This document shows positions 54,687 to 64,000 of a stretch of DNA of 64,000 bases, in pieces. The DNA comes from Rickettsiella endosymbiont of Miltochrista miniata (GTDB lineage: Bacteria; Pseudomonadota; Gammaproteobacteria; Diplorickettsiales; Diplorickettsiaceae). Below the pieces are notes generated by a model, which saw nothing but the letters and a program-made list of their open reading frames with translations, made no database searches and was not told where the DNA came from. The stretch lies in assembly GCF_964031245.1 (NCBI RefSeq), contig NZ_OZ035017.1, forward strand, positions 403,402-467,401. The letters run 5' to 3'. Positions within the stretch are counted from its first letter, which is position 1, and every line of letters starts with the position of its first letter. The position numbers were made by a program, and so were the translations under genes.

Positions 54687-55181
54687 TTATTTTATTAAAT
54701 TTAACAATGTTTGCAATGCAAATTCTACTGCGGCATAACGAATAATTAATCGATCATCGGTATAATGCTGGCATTCAGTTTTACTGAAAGCATTTTTACT
54801 CACCCAAGCTGTCCATATCGTACCTACCGGCAATTGTTCTGTACCACCGTCAGGCCCTGCGATGCCGGTAATGGCTATGCTGACGCTGGCAGGACTTTTG
54901 TTTAAGGCACCCATAGCCATCGCGAGTACGACTTCTTCGCTCACAGGTCCATATTGCTTTAAGAGTGATTCGTCTATCCCTAGCATCTGTTGTTTAGACA
55001 AATTAGAGTAAGTAATGAATCCACGTTCAAACCACATTGAAGCACCTGGGATGCTGGTAATCGTTTGTGCTAATTGTCCTCCTGTACAAGATTCAGCGGT
55101 TACTAGTTGCAACTCCTGTTGTTTGAGTTTATCGCCTAACTTTTTAGCATCGTAATGCACTTGGGATAATGGGTGACTCAT
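54687..55181 (-). CDS. pncC: Nicotinamide-nucleotide amidase (CinA C-terminal type)
   Basis: A 164-residue stand-alone CinA C-terminal domain. TAESCTGGQLAQTITSIPGAS, FITYSNLSKQQML, ITGIAGPDGGT and PVGTIWTAW match PncC throughout. It deamidates NMN to NaMN in pyridine nucleotide recycling. Its promoter region is shared with divergent infA. Confidence 0.92.
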   Translation of the reverse strand: MSHPLSQVHYDAKKLGDKLKQQELQLVTAESCTGGQLAQTITSIPGASMWFERGFITYSNLSKQQMLGIDESLLKQYGPVSEEVVLAMAMGALNKSPASVSIAITGIAGPDGGTEQLPVGTIWTAWVSKNAFSKTECQHYTDDRLIIRYAAVEFALQTLLNLIK

Positions 55182-55317
55182 TAGTTGCTTAGCTTCCTAT
55201 AATGGCTTCCTATTTAAGAGTATAACGGCTGGTGTAAAAAAATGTTATTGTAAACCTATGGCTTTTACGGCAACATAGCGGTAATTAATGCACGCGAGAG
55301 TTAAGCTTAGGTAAATT

Positions 55318-55581
55318 ATGGCCAAAGAAGATCAGATAGTGATGGAAGGTACAGTCATTGAGACTTTACCCAATACCTTATTTAAGGTGGAATTAGAAAA
55401 TGGGCATGTTATTAATGCCCATATTTCTGGACGTATGCGAAAAAGTTATATCCGAGTCCTTACTGGCGATAAGGTAAAAGTTGAAATGACACCCTATGAT
55501 CTGAGCAAGGGTCGTATCATATTTCGCGGCAAAGGCTCCGAGCCAGATAAGTCTAAGCCGCCTCCTGCTGCTGCTGGTTAG
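55318..55581 (+). CDS. infA: Translation initiation factor IF-1 with C-terminal extension
   Basis: An 87-residue OB-fold protein. [20 protein letters not shown] and [20 protein letters not shown] are the conserved IF-1 core. Usual length is 72; here about 15 residues ([16 protein letters not shown]) extend past RIIFR. The tail is basic and proline/alanine-rich and of unknown role. It overlaps convergent clpA by 4 bp. IF-1 blocks the A site in initiation. Confidence 0.95.
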   Translation: MAKEDQIVMEGTVIETLPNTLFKVELENGHVINAHISGRMRKSYIRVLTGDKVKVEMTPYDLSKGRIIFRGKGSEPDKSKPPPAAAG

Positions 55582-57890
55582 CTGATAGGTGCTTGAGAGA
55601 GATTTTTATTTTGTTCTTCAGGGGGGATAATAATTCCCCTTTTTTCAGAAATAATTAATTGTAATTCGCCGTTATTACACGTTAATGTTAAATGGCCGCC
55701 ATGGACTAAACGTCCAAAGAGTAATTCGTCAGCAATCGGTTTTTTAATTCGTTCTTGTATGAGACGCATCATGGGACGTGCTCCCATGCTTCTATCATAA
55801 CCATGTTTAGCTAACCAGACACGGGCGGGCTTCTCAACTTGCATGCTAACATGTTTCTTTTCGAGTTGTGCTTCTAACTCGAGTAAGTACTTATCAACTA
55901 CTTGAGAGACGATGTTAGCATTTAAATAATTAAAGTAGATAGTCGCATCCAGGCGATTGCGAAATTCAGGAGAAAATACGCGTTTGATAGCCTCTGAATT
56001 TTCAGCATGATTCAAGCTAGGTGTAAAACCTATCTCTTGACGGCTAAACTGCTCTGCTCCCGCATTACTGGTCATTACTAAAATAATATGACTAAAGTCA
56101 GTTTTTCGACCATTGGTATCGGTTAAGTTACCGTTATCCATCACTTGCAATAAAAGATTAAAGATGTCGGGATGAGCTTTTTCAATTTCATCCAACAATA
56201 AAACAGCGTGCGGATGTTTAGTCACGGCTTCGGTTAATAAGCCACCTTGATCATAACCAATATACCCTGGAGGAGCCCCTATTAGGCGAGACACACTATG
56301 TCTTTCCATATATTCAGACATATCAAAACGTAGTAATTCGATGCCCATGAGTTCTGCGAGTTGACGTGTAACCTCCGTTTTACCCACGCCCGTTGGTCCT
56401 GCGAAAAGAAAAGATCCTATGGTTTTATTGGTTTCTCTTAAACCAGAACGCGTTAATTTCATCGCAGCACAGAGATTTTCGATGGCTATATCTTGGCCGA
56501 ATACACGTGCTTTTAGTTTTGTTTCTAAGTGACGTAAACGACTCTTATCTGAAGCAGAAACATTGCGCGTGGGTATGCGTACCATCTTAGCGACTATCGC
56601 TTCGATTTCATGGATACCGATGATGTGCTTTCTTTTATGACTAGGTCGTAAGGCTTGATAAGCGCCGGCTTCGTCAACGATATCAATCGCTTTATCGGGT
56701 AAGAAACGATCCGGTAAATAACGCGCGGCAAGTTCTACGCTAGCACGTAAGGCGGTCATGCGATATTTGACGTGATGATGTTCTTCCAGTCTATCGCGTA
56801 ATCCGCGTAAAATTGCAATGGTTTCTTCTAAATTAGGCTCAGGGACATCGATTTTTTGGAAACGTCTGGCTAAAGCACGGTCTTTTTCAAAAATGCTACG
56901 ATACTCTTGGTAAGTGGTAGCACCGATGCATTTTAATTCGCCGGTTGTGAGTAAAGGCTTAATTAAATTAGAGGCGTCCATCACGCCGCCTGAAGCAGCA
57001 CCCGCACCAATGACAACATGAATCTCATCAATAAAGAGTACTGATTGAGGTTCTTGTTTGAGTTGTGCTAATAAAGCCTTAAATCTTTTTTCAAAATCCC
57101 CTCGATATTTGGTTCCGGCTAATAAACTACCGAGGTCTAAAGAATATATGGTGCTGTTAGCGAGAACAGAGGGAACTCTTTTTTCAATAATTGCTTTAGC
57201 GAGTCCTTCGACAATCGCCGTTTTACCGACGCCGGCTTCACCGACCAATAAAGGATTATTTTTACGACGGCGACAAAGAATTTGAATCACGCGCGCTAAT
57301 TCTTCTTCTCGGCCAATTAAAGGATCAATTTTTCCAAGACGCGCTTTGCTATTTAAATTAATCGCATAAAGTTCTAATGGACTATTTCCAGGACCTTCTA
57401 TAGTGACTTCTTCTTCAGTCACAAACTGATTTAATTTAGGCTCCAAATTATCTTGCAATTTAGGTAGCCCTTGAGATATGTAATTCGATACATCTGAGCG
57501 CGTGACATTTTCTCGACGCAAAAAATAAATGGCTTGGCTATCTTGTTCACCGAAAATAGCAGCTAAAATATTAACGCCATGTACTTGGGTTTTTCCGCTG
57601 GACTGTACTTGAAAAATAGCGCGTTGCAAAACCCGTTGAAAACCTAATGTAGGTTGTATATCAAGATTAGGATCAGCAGAAGGAAACAAAGGTGTGGTTG
57701 CTGCAATAAAATTACTAATCTCGTTCTTAAGTCGATTTAAATTCGCTCCGCATGCTTTCAAAGCGGAAACGGCAGAAGGTTCATCTAAAAGTGCTAACAA
57801 TAGATGTTCAACCGTTAAATATTCATAACGTTTTTCACGGGCTTGTTTAAATATCGAATTTAAACTAACTTCAAGCTCTTTGCTAAACAT
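55578..57890 (-). CDS. clpA: ATP-dependent Clp protease ATP-binding subunit ClpA
   Basis: A 770-residue double-AAA+ unfoldase. The N-domain (about 1-145), first Walker A GEAGVGKT with Walker B VLFIDEIH, and second GPTGVGKTE with [10 protein letters not shown] are intact. It feeds substrates to ClpP. ClpS is not encoded just upstream, unlike in E. coli. A strong AGGAGGG ribosome site precedes ATG 57890. Confidence 0.95.
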   Translation of the reverse strand: MFSKELEVSLNSIFKQAREKRYEYLTVEHLLLALLDEPSAVSALKACGANLNRLKNEISNFIAATTPLFPSADPNLDIQPTLGFQRVLQRAIFQVQSSGKTQVHGVNILAAIFGEQDSQAIYFLRRENVTRSDVSNYISQGLPKLQDNLEPKLNQFVTEEEVTIEGPGNSPLELYAINLNSKARLGKIDPLIGREEELARVIQILCRRRKNNPLLVGEAGVGKTAIVEGLAKAIIEKRVPSVLANSTIYSLDLGSLLAGTKYRGDFEKRFKALLAQLKQEPQSVLFIDEIHVVIGAGAASGGVMDASNLIKPLLTTGELKCIGATTYQEYRSIFEKDRALARRFQKIDVPEPNLEETIAILRGLRDRLEEHHHVKYRMTALRASVELAARYLPDRFLPDKAIDIVDEAGAYQALRPSHKRKHIIGIHEIEAIVAKMVRIPTRNVSASDKSRLRHLETKLKARVFGQDIAIENLCAAMKLTRSGLRETNKTIGSFLFAGPTGVGKTEVTRQLAELMGIELLRFDMSEYMERHSVSRLIGAPPGYIGYDQGGLLTEAVTKHPHAVLLLDEIEKAHPDIFNLLLQVMDNGNLTDTNGRKTDFSHIILVMTSNAGAEQFSRQEIGFTPSLNHAENSEAIKRVFSPEFRNRLDATIYFNYLNANIVSQVVDKYLLELEAQLEKKHVSMQVEKPARVWLAKHGYDRSMGARPMMRLIQERIKKPIADELLFGRLVHGGHLTLTCNNGELQLIISEKRGIIIPPEEQNKNLSQAPIS

Positions 57891-58200
57891 GGTAGCCCTC
57901 CTTTTCGAATCGTATAAAGTCCGTGACTTCTCGCATAAAGGCGAGTTTCACTGTTGTTGTGCAAGCTGGGTAGTCCATGTTGAAAAAATTATTTCCCTTT
58001 ATTTTTAAGCCTAGTCGAAATTTAAGGATTTGCGAGTTTGCGTAATTTTAAGCCTTCTAAATACATGGGAAGGGAAGAGCGTATTTTTTAGATACTTTGC
58101 TAGCGCTTTTGTAGTGCGGAAGAACACTCAGATGGACGATTTTAAGAGGAAAATTGAAATTTTCCTCTTAACTTATCAAAGGATTATAAAATGATAATTT
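57891..58200. other. 310-bp region between clpA and icd
   Basis: Should hold the clpA promoter (minus strand) and the icd terminator. Only a perfect 13-bp inverted repeat at 58142-58171 is clear. No gene is seen. Confidence 0.6.
58142..58171 (-). terminator. 13-bp perfect inverted repeat downstream of icd
   Basis: TTAAGAGGAAAAT (58142-58154) and ATTTTCCTCTTAA (58159-58171) flank a TGAA loop. The position just past the icd stop fits a terminator, though a T-run is not present on the icd side. Confidence 0.6.
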
Positions 58201-59493
58201 TTAGGATGCAGTAGCTGAGGTAAGTGTTTGTTTATTGCACATATGATCGACGATAGATTGAGCAAATTCAGAGCAACTGACTTCTTTAGCATCGCTCATT
58301 AAACGAGCAAAGTCATAAGTCACGGTTTTGGCTAGTATGGCACCTTCCATACCGGTTATGATGTGATCAGCCGCTTCATTCCAACCCAAATGCCGTAACA
58401 TCATTTCCGCGGATAGGATTAACGATCCAGGATTGACTTTATTTTGTCCAGCATACTTAGGCGCTGTACCATGTGTTGCTTCAAACATAGCCACGTTGTC
58501 ACTCAGATTTGCGCCTGGGGCAATGCCGATGCCGCCGACCTGTGCGGCTAAAGCATCTGAAATATAATCGCCATTCAAATTTAATGTCGCAATTACGCTA
58601 TATTCGGCGGGACGTAGTAGAATTTGTTGCAAAAAGGCATCGGCAATGAAATCATTAATAATGATTTCTTTAGCTGTTTTCGGATTTTTTAAGCGCATCC
58701 ATGGCCCTCCATCAAGCAACTCTGCACCAAATTGCTCTTTAGCTACTGCATAACCCCAATCTTTAAAAGCACCTTCGGTGAATTTCATGATATTGCCTTT
58801 ATGCACTAAAGTTACCGAAGGCAGATCTTGGTCTATGGCGTATTGAATCGCGCGTTTGACTAAACGTTGCGTGCCTTCTTTTGATACAGGTTTAATACCG
58901 ATGCCGCAGTGTTCAGGGAAACGAATTTTTTTAACACCCATGTCATGTTGTAAGAAAGCGATCAATTTTTTGGCTTCTTTACTGTCGGCTTCCCATTCGA
59001 TTCCGGCATAAATATCTTCAGAGTTTTCCCGAAAGATGACCATGTTAGTTTTTTCCGGTTCACGAACTGGGCTAGGCACGCCTTTAAAATAACGGACCGG
59101 GCGTAGGCAAACATATAAATCTAGTTGTTGGCGCAGCGCCACATTTAACGAACGAATACCTCCACCTACTGGCGTGGTGAGCGGCCCCTTGATCGAAACC
59201 ACATAATCACGCACTGCAGCGAGTGTTTCTTCGGGTAACCAAACATCAGAACCGTAAACCTGTGTGGATTTTTCTCCAGCATAGATTTCCATCCAAGCAA
59301 TTTGACGTTTTTCGCCATAAGACTTGCGGATGGCTGCATCTACGACGAGTCGCATCGCAGGCGTGATATCAACACCGATACCATCTCCTTCAATAAAAGG
59401 GATGATCGGGTGATTCGGCACATTTAGCGAACAATCTGGATTAACCGATATTTTTTCGCCGGCACTTGGAATCTGAATATGCTGGTAAGACAT
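58201..59493 (-). CDS. icd: NADP-dependent isocitrate dehydrogenase
   Basis: A 430-residue enzyme. The regulated Ser lies in [17 protein letters not shown] and substrate segments include [17 protein letters not shown] and [20 protein letters not shown], with [15 protein letters not shown] for metal ligands. It converts isocitrate to 2-oxoglutarate in the TCA cycle. It closely matches E. coli Icd in length and order. Confidence 0.95.
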   Translation of the reverse strand: MSYQHIQIPSAGEKISVNPDCSLNVPNHPIIPFIEGDGIGVDITPAMRLVVDAAIRKSYGEKRQIAWMEIYAGEKSTQVYGSDVWLPEETLAAVRDYVVSIKGPLTTPVGGGIRSLNVALRQQLDLYVCLRPVRYFKGVPSPVREPEKTNMVIFRENSEDIYAGIEWEADSKEAKKLIAFLQHDMGVKKIRFPEHCGIGIKPVSKEGTQRLVKRAIQYAIDQDLPSVTLVHKGNIMKFTEGAFKDWGYAVAKEQFGAELLDGGPWMRLKNPKTAKEIIINDFIADAFLQQILLRPAEYSVIATLNLNGDYISDALAAQVGGIGIAPGANLSDNVAMFEATHGTAPKYAGQNKVNPGSLILSAEMMLRHLGWNEAADHIITGMEGAILAKTVTYDFARLMSDAKEVSCSEFAQSIVDHMCNKQTLTSATAS

Positions 59494-59605
59494 GCGCGCT
59501 CTCCGCTTTTTTTTGGGATTGAAAAATTTCGATCCAATTTTACAGGATTTTATTCACTTGAGCGAGTTTATAAGGGGAATTTAATCGAATTCTAAAAGTA
59601 CATTT

Positions 59606-61567
59606 TTATGGCTGGCATATTCTAGAATAACTGCTGCTTGCTTGCTCGTTTTTGCAATGAGTCTGTATAAATTGCAATAAATCGTTATAAATAACTTCCG
59701 AATGTATGGAAGGTGCTCGACATTTAATTAGGCATTGGATATGTTCTTGGAGTGTAGTATTTAATAATTCGATTGAAAGCGGTTTACTTTGTTGTGGATT
59801 TCGAAAGAAAGCGGTGGATGGGAATTTTGGAGCTACTGCCTTTGATTTTTGTTCAGTGTTACACTTTTTCTGGATATGGTTGACAAGCATTTTAATTTTA
59901 TTTTGTAGAGCTTGATTCTCACTGCTTAATCCTTTCGCAAAACCTTCGGAAATAGTTAATATTCTCAGATATTCATTGTTAAGTTGATCCTTTTTTTCTG
60001 GTGAAAAAGTATTGTTTCGCCAATGCTCATTTTCATCACAAGTATGAAACTTAACAAGTTCACGCAAAAGGTTGGCATAAAATAGATTTTCAGTCGGCTT
60101 ACCAACATTATTTATTGTATCTTCAATTAGCCTTGCAAAGCTTTTCTCCTTAATAAGGTTTGGTATCGAATCTAAAAAATTCATCGCGACAGATTTAAGG
60201 TTAAAAGCCTCAAGACCATAATAGTAATCAGTGACTTCTTCGATAAACAAATTTTGTAAGTCTCTATCTTGCAGATCAGTGTAAGTGGGGTAGGCTTCAG
60301 CTCGTTTCTGCGAGCTAATGGTTTTTAGATTTTTCTGGTTAGCAGTCGATAAAGAAGTTATTTTCGTCGCTATTTTTTGGATGTCAGTATTATCAGCAGC
60401 ATTTTTATTTGAAGTTAAGCCGATTAATTCCTTTGCCAAGGTTAACCAGGAAAGTGTAGTTAATAAAGTATGGTTTGAACTTTCTTTAGAACAAATTTGC
60501 AGCTTCTGACTTAGGCTAAAAAATAACCCGCCATAAAATCTAAAAGAATCATTCGCAGGTATTTGAGTGAGCATTTTTTTAAATTGATCTTCTTTTTGCT
60601 GAACCATTTCTTCTTCAGATTGTAATAAAATGCTAGTCGTTACATTTATTTGGCTAGGTGAGATATATGATTTTTTATTACTGGGTGCTTCAGGTTCGGC
60701 AATTTCTGTAGATTTTTTGGATAGGTTGCCAATACTTTCTTCAATTATTGGAGTAACTTTGCTTTTTTTACTATTAGGCGCTTCAGAAGGATCAGAAGAT
60801 TTTCGCTTTGTGTCGGAAGATTTTTGCTTTGCAAAAGACTCTTTTAAGGGCTTAAATTCTTTAAAAAATTTATCTAATTTAAGTTGGATATAATTTATGC
60901 GCTGCGTCGTTAAGTTCGTATCTTGTTGTTGATTAAGTTTTTTGTAAAAATCTCGGGAAATCCCCAAACACATTATACTTGTGGAAAGCAGGTTTTTTTT
61001 ATGTTTGTAGTCATAATAATTAGTAATCGAAGATAAATTTTTTGATTCTTTAAACAATTTTTCGGAAAAATTGTAATAATAGGTTGCTTTATGCCTACTA
61101 CTAGTTGTCTCCCAAGAAAGAAAATATTCGTTTATTTTATTGAATAGATCGCGATAGTCTTTGCGTAAAGCATGAGCAATATTTTTTTTACCATGAAGGT
61201 TTAAAGCTTTAACCTGGGAATTTAAACGAGTTAAAGATTTTGTAAGTTTTTTAATCTTTTTATCATTGCTTAATACAACATCTTCATTGGAGGGATTTTG
61301 AGGTAAATCATTCAAGTGAGATTGAATTTTACCGAGACAAGCTTCTAAATAGTAAGACTGGAGTAAATCGCTAATATTATTCTTTTCTCGATTATGTTCA
61401 ATTAATTCTATAATTTTTTCATAACTCTGCGCACAATTTTGAAAGCTTTCCTGTTCTTTATTGGGATTCTGGCAGTTTTTCCATGCAGTTGAAAATTCAC
61501 GATTAGCTTTTTCTAGTAAGGTGAAGAGATGTAACTCTATTTTAGCGCGGTTTATTTTTGGTGGCAT
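59606..61567 (-). CDS. Unrecognised 653-residue protein with coiled coils and NLS-like motif, candidate effector
   Basis: A soluble, charged and helical protein. Residues 1-130 have alternating amphipathic helices possibly like tetratricopeptide repeats. Residues about 235-260 are KRKSSDPSEAPNSKKSK, two basic clusters about ten residues apart like a bipartite nuclear localisation signal. The region after is low-complexity (Ser, Glu, Pro). The rest to 650 is helical and Asn/Lys-rich. No enzyme motif is seen. The gene is isolated between icd and an M50 protease, with different composition. I infer a possible host-directed protein; no function is assigned. Confidence 0.5.
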   Translation of the reverse strand: MPPKINRAKIELHLFTLLEKANREFSTAWKNCQNPNKEQESFQNCAQSYEKIIELIEHNREKNNISDLLQSYYLEACLGKIQSHLNDLPQNPSNEDVVLSNDKKIKKLTKSLTRLNSQVKALNLHGKKNIAHALRKDYRDLFNKINEYFLSWETTSSRHKATYYYNFSEKLFKESKNLSSITNYYDYKHKKNLLSTSIMCLGISRDFYKKLNQQQDTNLTTQRINYIQLKLDKFFKEFKPLKESFAKQKSSDTKRKSSDPSEAPNSKKSKVTPIIEESIGNLSKKSTEIAEPEAPSNKKSYISPSQINVTTSILLQSEEEMVQQKEDQFKKMLTQIPANDSFRFYGGLFFSLSQKLQICSKESSNHTLLTTLSWLTLAKELIGLTSNKNAADNTDIQKIATKITSLSTANQKNLKTISSQKRAEAYPTYTDLQDRDLQNLFIEEVTDYYYGLEAFNLKSVAMNFLDSIPNLIKEKSFARLIEDTINNVGKPTENLFYANLLRELVKFHTCDENEHWRNNTFSPEKKDQLNNEYLRILTISEGFAKGLSSENQALQNKIKMLVNHIQKKCNTEQKSKAVAPKFPSTAFFRNPQQSKPLSIELLNTTLQEHIQCLIKCRAPSIHSEVIYNDLLQFIQTHCKNEQASSSYSRICQP

Positions 61568-61621
61568 AAGATTAAGTTTTTTACTGTTAATTACTTAAAT
61601 AGTAACTGAGTAAACTTAACT

Positions 61622-61646
61622 ATTTATTAAATAATATTTAATAAAT
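61622..61646. promoter_or_regulatory. 11-bp AT-only inverted repeat upstream of the 653-residue gene
   Basis: ATTTATTAAAT and ATTTAATAAAT flank AAT, in the shared upstream region of the 653-residue gene and the M50 gene. Possible operator or cruciform; base composition makes chance plausible. Confidence 0.3.
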
Positions 61647-61832
61647 CTCATTAAACATAGATTTTTAGTAGAATTAAATGGTTATTTTTTAAAAATGACT
61701 GATTTTTTAGTGATTAAGCAGGCTAAAGCCCAGTAAAAGACATATATTTTCGCTAAAATCACAAAAAACCCATTCGCTTAATTAGCTTGCAAGAGTATAT
61801 ACTTTAATTTTAATTAATTATTGAGTTAAAAG

Positions 61833-62471
61833 ATGATAGGTGATTTTTCCTTAGGCCAAAAAATAATACTCTGGGTGATACCTTTATTATTTGCTATTAC
61901 CGTCCATGAAACGGCACATGGCTGGGTCGCCTCAAAATGCGGCGATCCAACGGCTAAATTATTGGGTCGCCTAACCTTGAACCCATTGAAGCATATTGAC
62001 CCTATTGGCACCATTATTGTACCCGCTATCCTTTTTTTCCTAGGCGGTTTTATTTTTGGCTGGGCAAAGCCGGTACCGGTTACTTGGCAAAACCTTAAAA
62101 ATCCTAGACGTGATATGGCTTTAGTCGCAGCCGCAGGTCCCATGGCGAACCTCGCGATGGCTTTTTTGTGGGTGGGGATCGCAAAAATAGCGATGGGGTT
62201 CAGTAACGCCCCGATTATTTATATGGCCGAGACTGGAGTCATGATTAATTTAGTACTAATGCTATTAAACCTAATTCCGATTCCGCCCCTTGATGGGAGT
62301 CGCGTGGTGGCTAGTTTTTTGTCGCCGGCGATGGCTTATCAGTTTAATAAATTAGAGGTGTATGGGTTTTTTATTTTAGTGTTGTTATTAGCCAGTGGTG
62401 TTCTGGCCAGAATTTTAGGTCCGCTGTTGCAGGGGCTATTATCGGTTTTTTTTAGATTTTTTGGCTTATAA
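61833..62471 (+). CDS. Site-2-protease-family (M50) membrane zinc protease
   Basis: A 212-residue polytopic membrane protein. The zinc motif is VHETAHGWVASKCGDPTA (HExxH), and the third ligand region is NLIPIPPLDGSRV. Four to six hydrophobic segments are seen. It resembles short M50B proteins of unknown substrate, not RseP (no PDZ). It cleaves in the membrane. scpA begins 16 bp after its stop. Confidence 0.88.
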   Translation: MIGDFSLGQKIILWVIPLLFAITVHETAHGWVASKCGDPTAKLLGRLTLNPLKHIDPIGTIIVPAILFFLGGFIFGWAKPVPVTWQNLKNPRRDMALVAAAGPMANLAMAFLWVGIAKIAMGFSNAPIIYMAETGVMINLVLMLLNLIPIPPLDGSRVVASFLSPAMAYQFNKLEVYGFFILVLLLASGVLARILGPLLQGLLSVFFRFFGL

Positions 62472-62487
62472 CCATTACACTGGCGCT

Positions 62488-63303
62488 ATGACTGAAAACC
62501 TAATTGTTACGACACCAGCCGATACGCCTATTGCCACTATACGTGGTCAACCCTTGGCCCAAATGCCTAGTGATCTGTATATTCCTCCTCAGGCCTTAGA
62601 AGTACTGCTAGAAGCCTTTACAGGACCTTTAGATCTGCTGCTCTATCTGATAAAAAAGCAAAATTTTGATATTTTGGATATTCCGGTTGCAGAAATAACG
62701 CGCCAATATATGCAATATATTGAGTTGATGCAGGTATTGGAAATTGAATTAGCCGCCGAATATCTGGTCATGGCGGCCATACTCACTGAAATTAAATCAC
62801 GCCTGCTTTTGCCTAAGCCCGTCGAGGCGCAAACTAATGATGAGACCGATCCTCGGGCTGAATTAATCCGCCGTTTACAAGAGTATGAAAGGACTAAGCA
62901 AGCCGCGCAGACTTTAGAGCAATTGCCGCGTTTAGGACGCGATGTTTTTTTAGCGATGGCGGAAGCCGGTATGCCGTCTGTTTCGGCAGAAAATCCCAGA
63001 CAACTTCCGCCTTTGGCTTTAGAGGAGTTAGTGGAAGCTTTTCAAGCGGTTTTATCTAGGGCTGCTTTAAGAACGCATCATGCCATTGCCGAAGAACCGT
63101 TGTCGATTAAGGATCGTATGTCGCAAATTTTGCATAAAATAACCACGCAATCTCAGTTAAAATTTACTGAGCTGTTTAAACTCGATGAAGGTCGTATGGG
63201 TGTCGTAGTGACTTTTATGGCTTTGTTAGAATTATGGCGCCAATCCTTAATTGAACTTTCGCAAGCCGACGCTTTTGGAGAGATTGAAGTGCGAGGAATC
63301 TAA
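62488..63303 (+). CDS. scpA: Segregation and condensation protein A
   Basis: I start at ATG 62488 (MTENLIVTTPAD). The 271-residue kleisin shows AFTGPLDLLLYLIKKQNFDI and DIPVAEITRQYMQYIE, and the C-terminal winged-helix (VVVTFMALLELWRQSLIELSQ). It bridges SMC heads for chromosome condensation. No good ribosome site precedes the ATG. The stop overlaps the next ATG (TAATG). scpB is not seen beside it. Confidence 0.92.
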   Translation: MTENLIVTTPADTPIATIRGQPLAQMPSDLYIPPQALEVLLEAFTGPLDLLLYLIKKQNFDILDIPVAEITRQYMQYIELMQVLEIELAAEYLVMAAILTEIKSRLLLPKPVEAQTNDETDPRAELIRRLQEYERTKQAAQTLEQLPRLGRDVFLAMAEAGMPSVSAENPRQLPPLALEELVEAFQAVLSRAALRTHHAIAEEPLSIKDRMSQILHKITTQSQLKFTELFKLDEGRMGVVVTFMALLELWRQSLIELSQADAFGEIEVRGI

Positions 63304-64000
63304 TGTTTCAAAATAAAACAATTATAATAACCGGTGGATCATCAGGAATTGGCGCAGCAACTGCCGCGTTATTTAGTGGTGCAGGAGCAACCGTTTACGT
63401 ACTCGATAAAAAAAAACTGGCAGATGTCCTATCGGAGTCGATTCATTACTTAAAGTGTGATGTTTCAAATGCGGACGAGGTTAAGTCAGCTATGCATACC
63501 ATTCTTCAGAAAAATCCGATGATTGATTTTCTTTTTTGTAATGCAGGCATACACTTATTTGCTAATATCGAAGAAAGTTCCAATGAAGCTATGCAAAAAG
63601 TCTTTGCAACTAATTTGTTGGGTACGATTTATTGTTTGCAGCAGATATTGCCGAGCATGAAGCAACAAGGATTCGGATCGATCGTTTTGATGGCTTCGGA
63701 TCAAGCGTTTATCGCCAAAGAACAATGCGCGATTTATGGTGCTAGTAAAGCGGCTATTGCACAATTAGCTAAAAGTACTGCATTAGATTATGCCCAATAT
63801 GGAATACGCGTTAATTGTGTATGTCCCGGGACTATTGATACACCGATGTATCAAGCTGTTTTAGAACAATTTCAGCAAAAAACGGGTTTAACGCTTTCTT
63901 CTATTCAAGCGCAGGTTGCTGAAAAATTACCGCTGAAGCGTGTTGGAAAACCTGAGGAAGTGGCTCAGCTGGTCAGCTTTTTATGTAGTGATGCCGCTTC
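63303..64000 (+). CDS. Short-chain dehydrogenase/reductase, 3' end cut by window edge
   Basis: ATG 63303 overlaps the scpA stop by one base and the frame is open to the edge (232 codons). The Rossmann loop TGGSSGIGAATA, CNAGIHLFANIEES, and active YGASKAAIAQ with VNCVCPGTIDTPM are classical SDR hallmarks. The Ser of the triad is in IVLMASDQAF. It uses NAD(P)H to interconvert an alcohol and a ketone. Its substrate is unknown; the family includes FabG, but nothing ties it to the distant acyl operon. Confidence 0.88.
   Translation, partial: MFQNKTIIITGGSSGIGAATAALFSGAGATVYVLDKKKLADVLSESIHYLKCDVSNADEVKSAMHTILQKNPMIDFLFCNAGIHLFANIEESSNEAMQKVFATNLLGTIYCLQQILPSMKQQGFGSIVLMASDQAFIAKEQCAIYGASKAAIAQLAKSTALDYAQYGIRVNCVCPGTIDTPMYQAVLEQFQQKTGLTLSSIQAQVAEKLPLKRVGKPEEVAQLVSFLCSDAA

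Noticed and set aside
1-64000. CRISPR array, rRNA or tRNA genes
   Set aside because: No regular spaced repeats, and no cloverleaf or rRNA-like stretch was recognised in the intergenic regions; this was by eye only.

Overview
The window reads as chromosome of an AT-rich gammaproteobacterium, most likely a host-adapted member of the Legionellales (a Rickettsiella/Diplorickettsia/Coxiellaceae-like intracellular bacterium). I base this on the low G+C content, a glycine decarboxylase split into GcvPA and GcvPB, housekeeping proteins of gammaproteobacterial type, and several proteins with eukaryote-like domains that look like secreted effectors: an OTU-type protease, a U-box protein, a J-domain-like protein and coiled-coil proteins. 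The assignment is by inspection only; no database was searched.

Layout. 1-7531 is accessory: the end of a large protein with a nuclease-like C-terminus, two likely immunity-type genes, and two tandem effector-like genes. 7570-20053 is a patchwork: an IS30-family remnant abutting a GrpB gene, an amino-acid permease, a small resistance-like group (GNAT acetyltransferase, APH(6)-like kinase, two DHA2 efflux pumps, two Nudix hydrolases), a HigBA-type toxin-antitoxin pair and an unrecognised two-gene operon. 20086-24207 holds a glutathione transferase, a metallo-beta-lactamase-fold protein and umuDC.

24341-31461 is the most interesting block. It contains an ATP-grasp ligase, then a tightly packed set of acyl carrier protein, class-III aminotransferase, 4HBT thioesterase, FabZ-like dehydratase, ketosynthase, a stand-alone degenerate ketosynthase-like protein and an acyl-AMP ligase. 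The genes overlap or abut and read in one direction, so they look like one operon for a small fatty-acid/polyketide-type, probably aminated, metabolite. I do not recognise this combination as a characterised pathway. Catalytic substitutions in the dehydratase (Glu to Gln), the second ketosynthase (Cys to Val) and the ligase P-loop (no Lys) add to the interest.

31801-34184 holds a U-box/transmembrane protein and another unrecognised protein. 34247 onward is mostly core genome: rpoD, a folK-folP fusion, gcvT-H-PA-PB, parAB, znuACB, nrdAB with a tandem NrdR-box-like site, algC/manB, xthA, pncC, infA, clpA, icd, an M50 protease, scpA, and an SDR cut by the right edge. Candidate effectors are interspersed (OTU protein 53698-54630; 653-residue protein 59606-61567).

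Two copies of a roughly 36-bp identical sequence (25749-25784 and 37716-37751) mark a dispersed palindromic repeat family. Two genes (near 11455 and 46624) have a better upstream ATG separated from the main frame by a long A-run, suggesting slippage, phase variation or decay.
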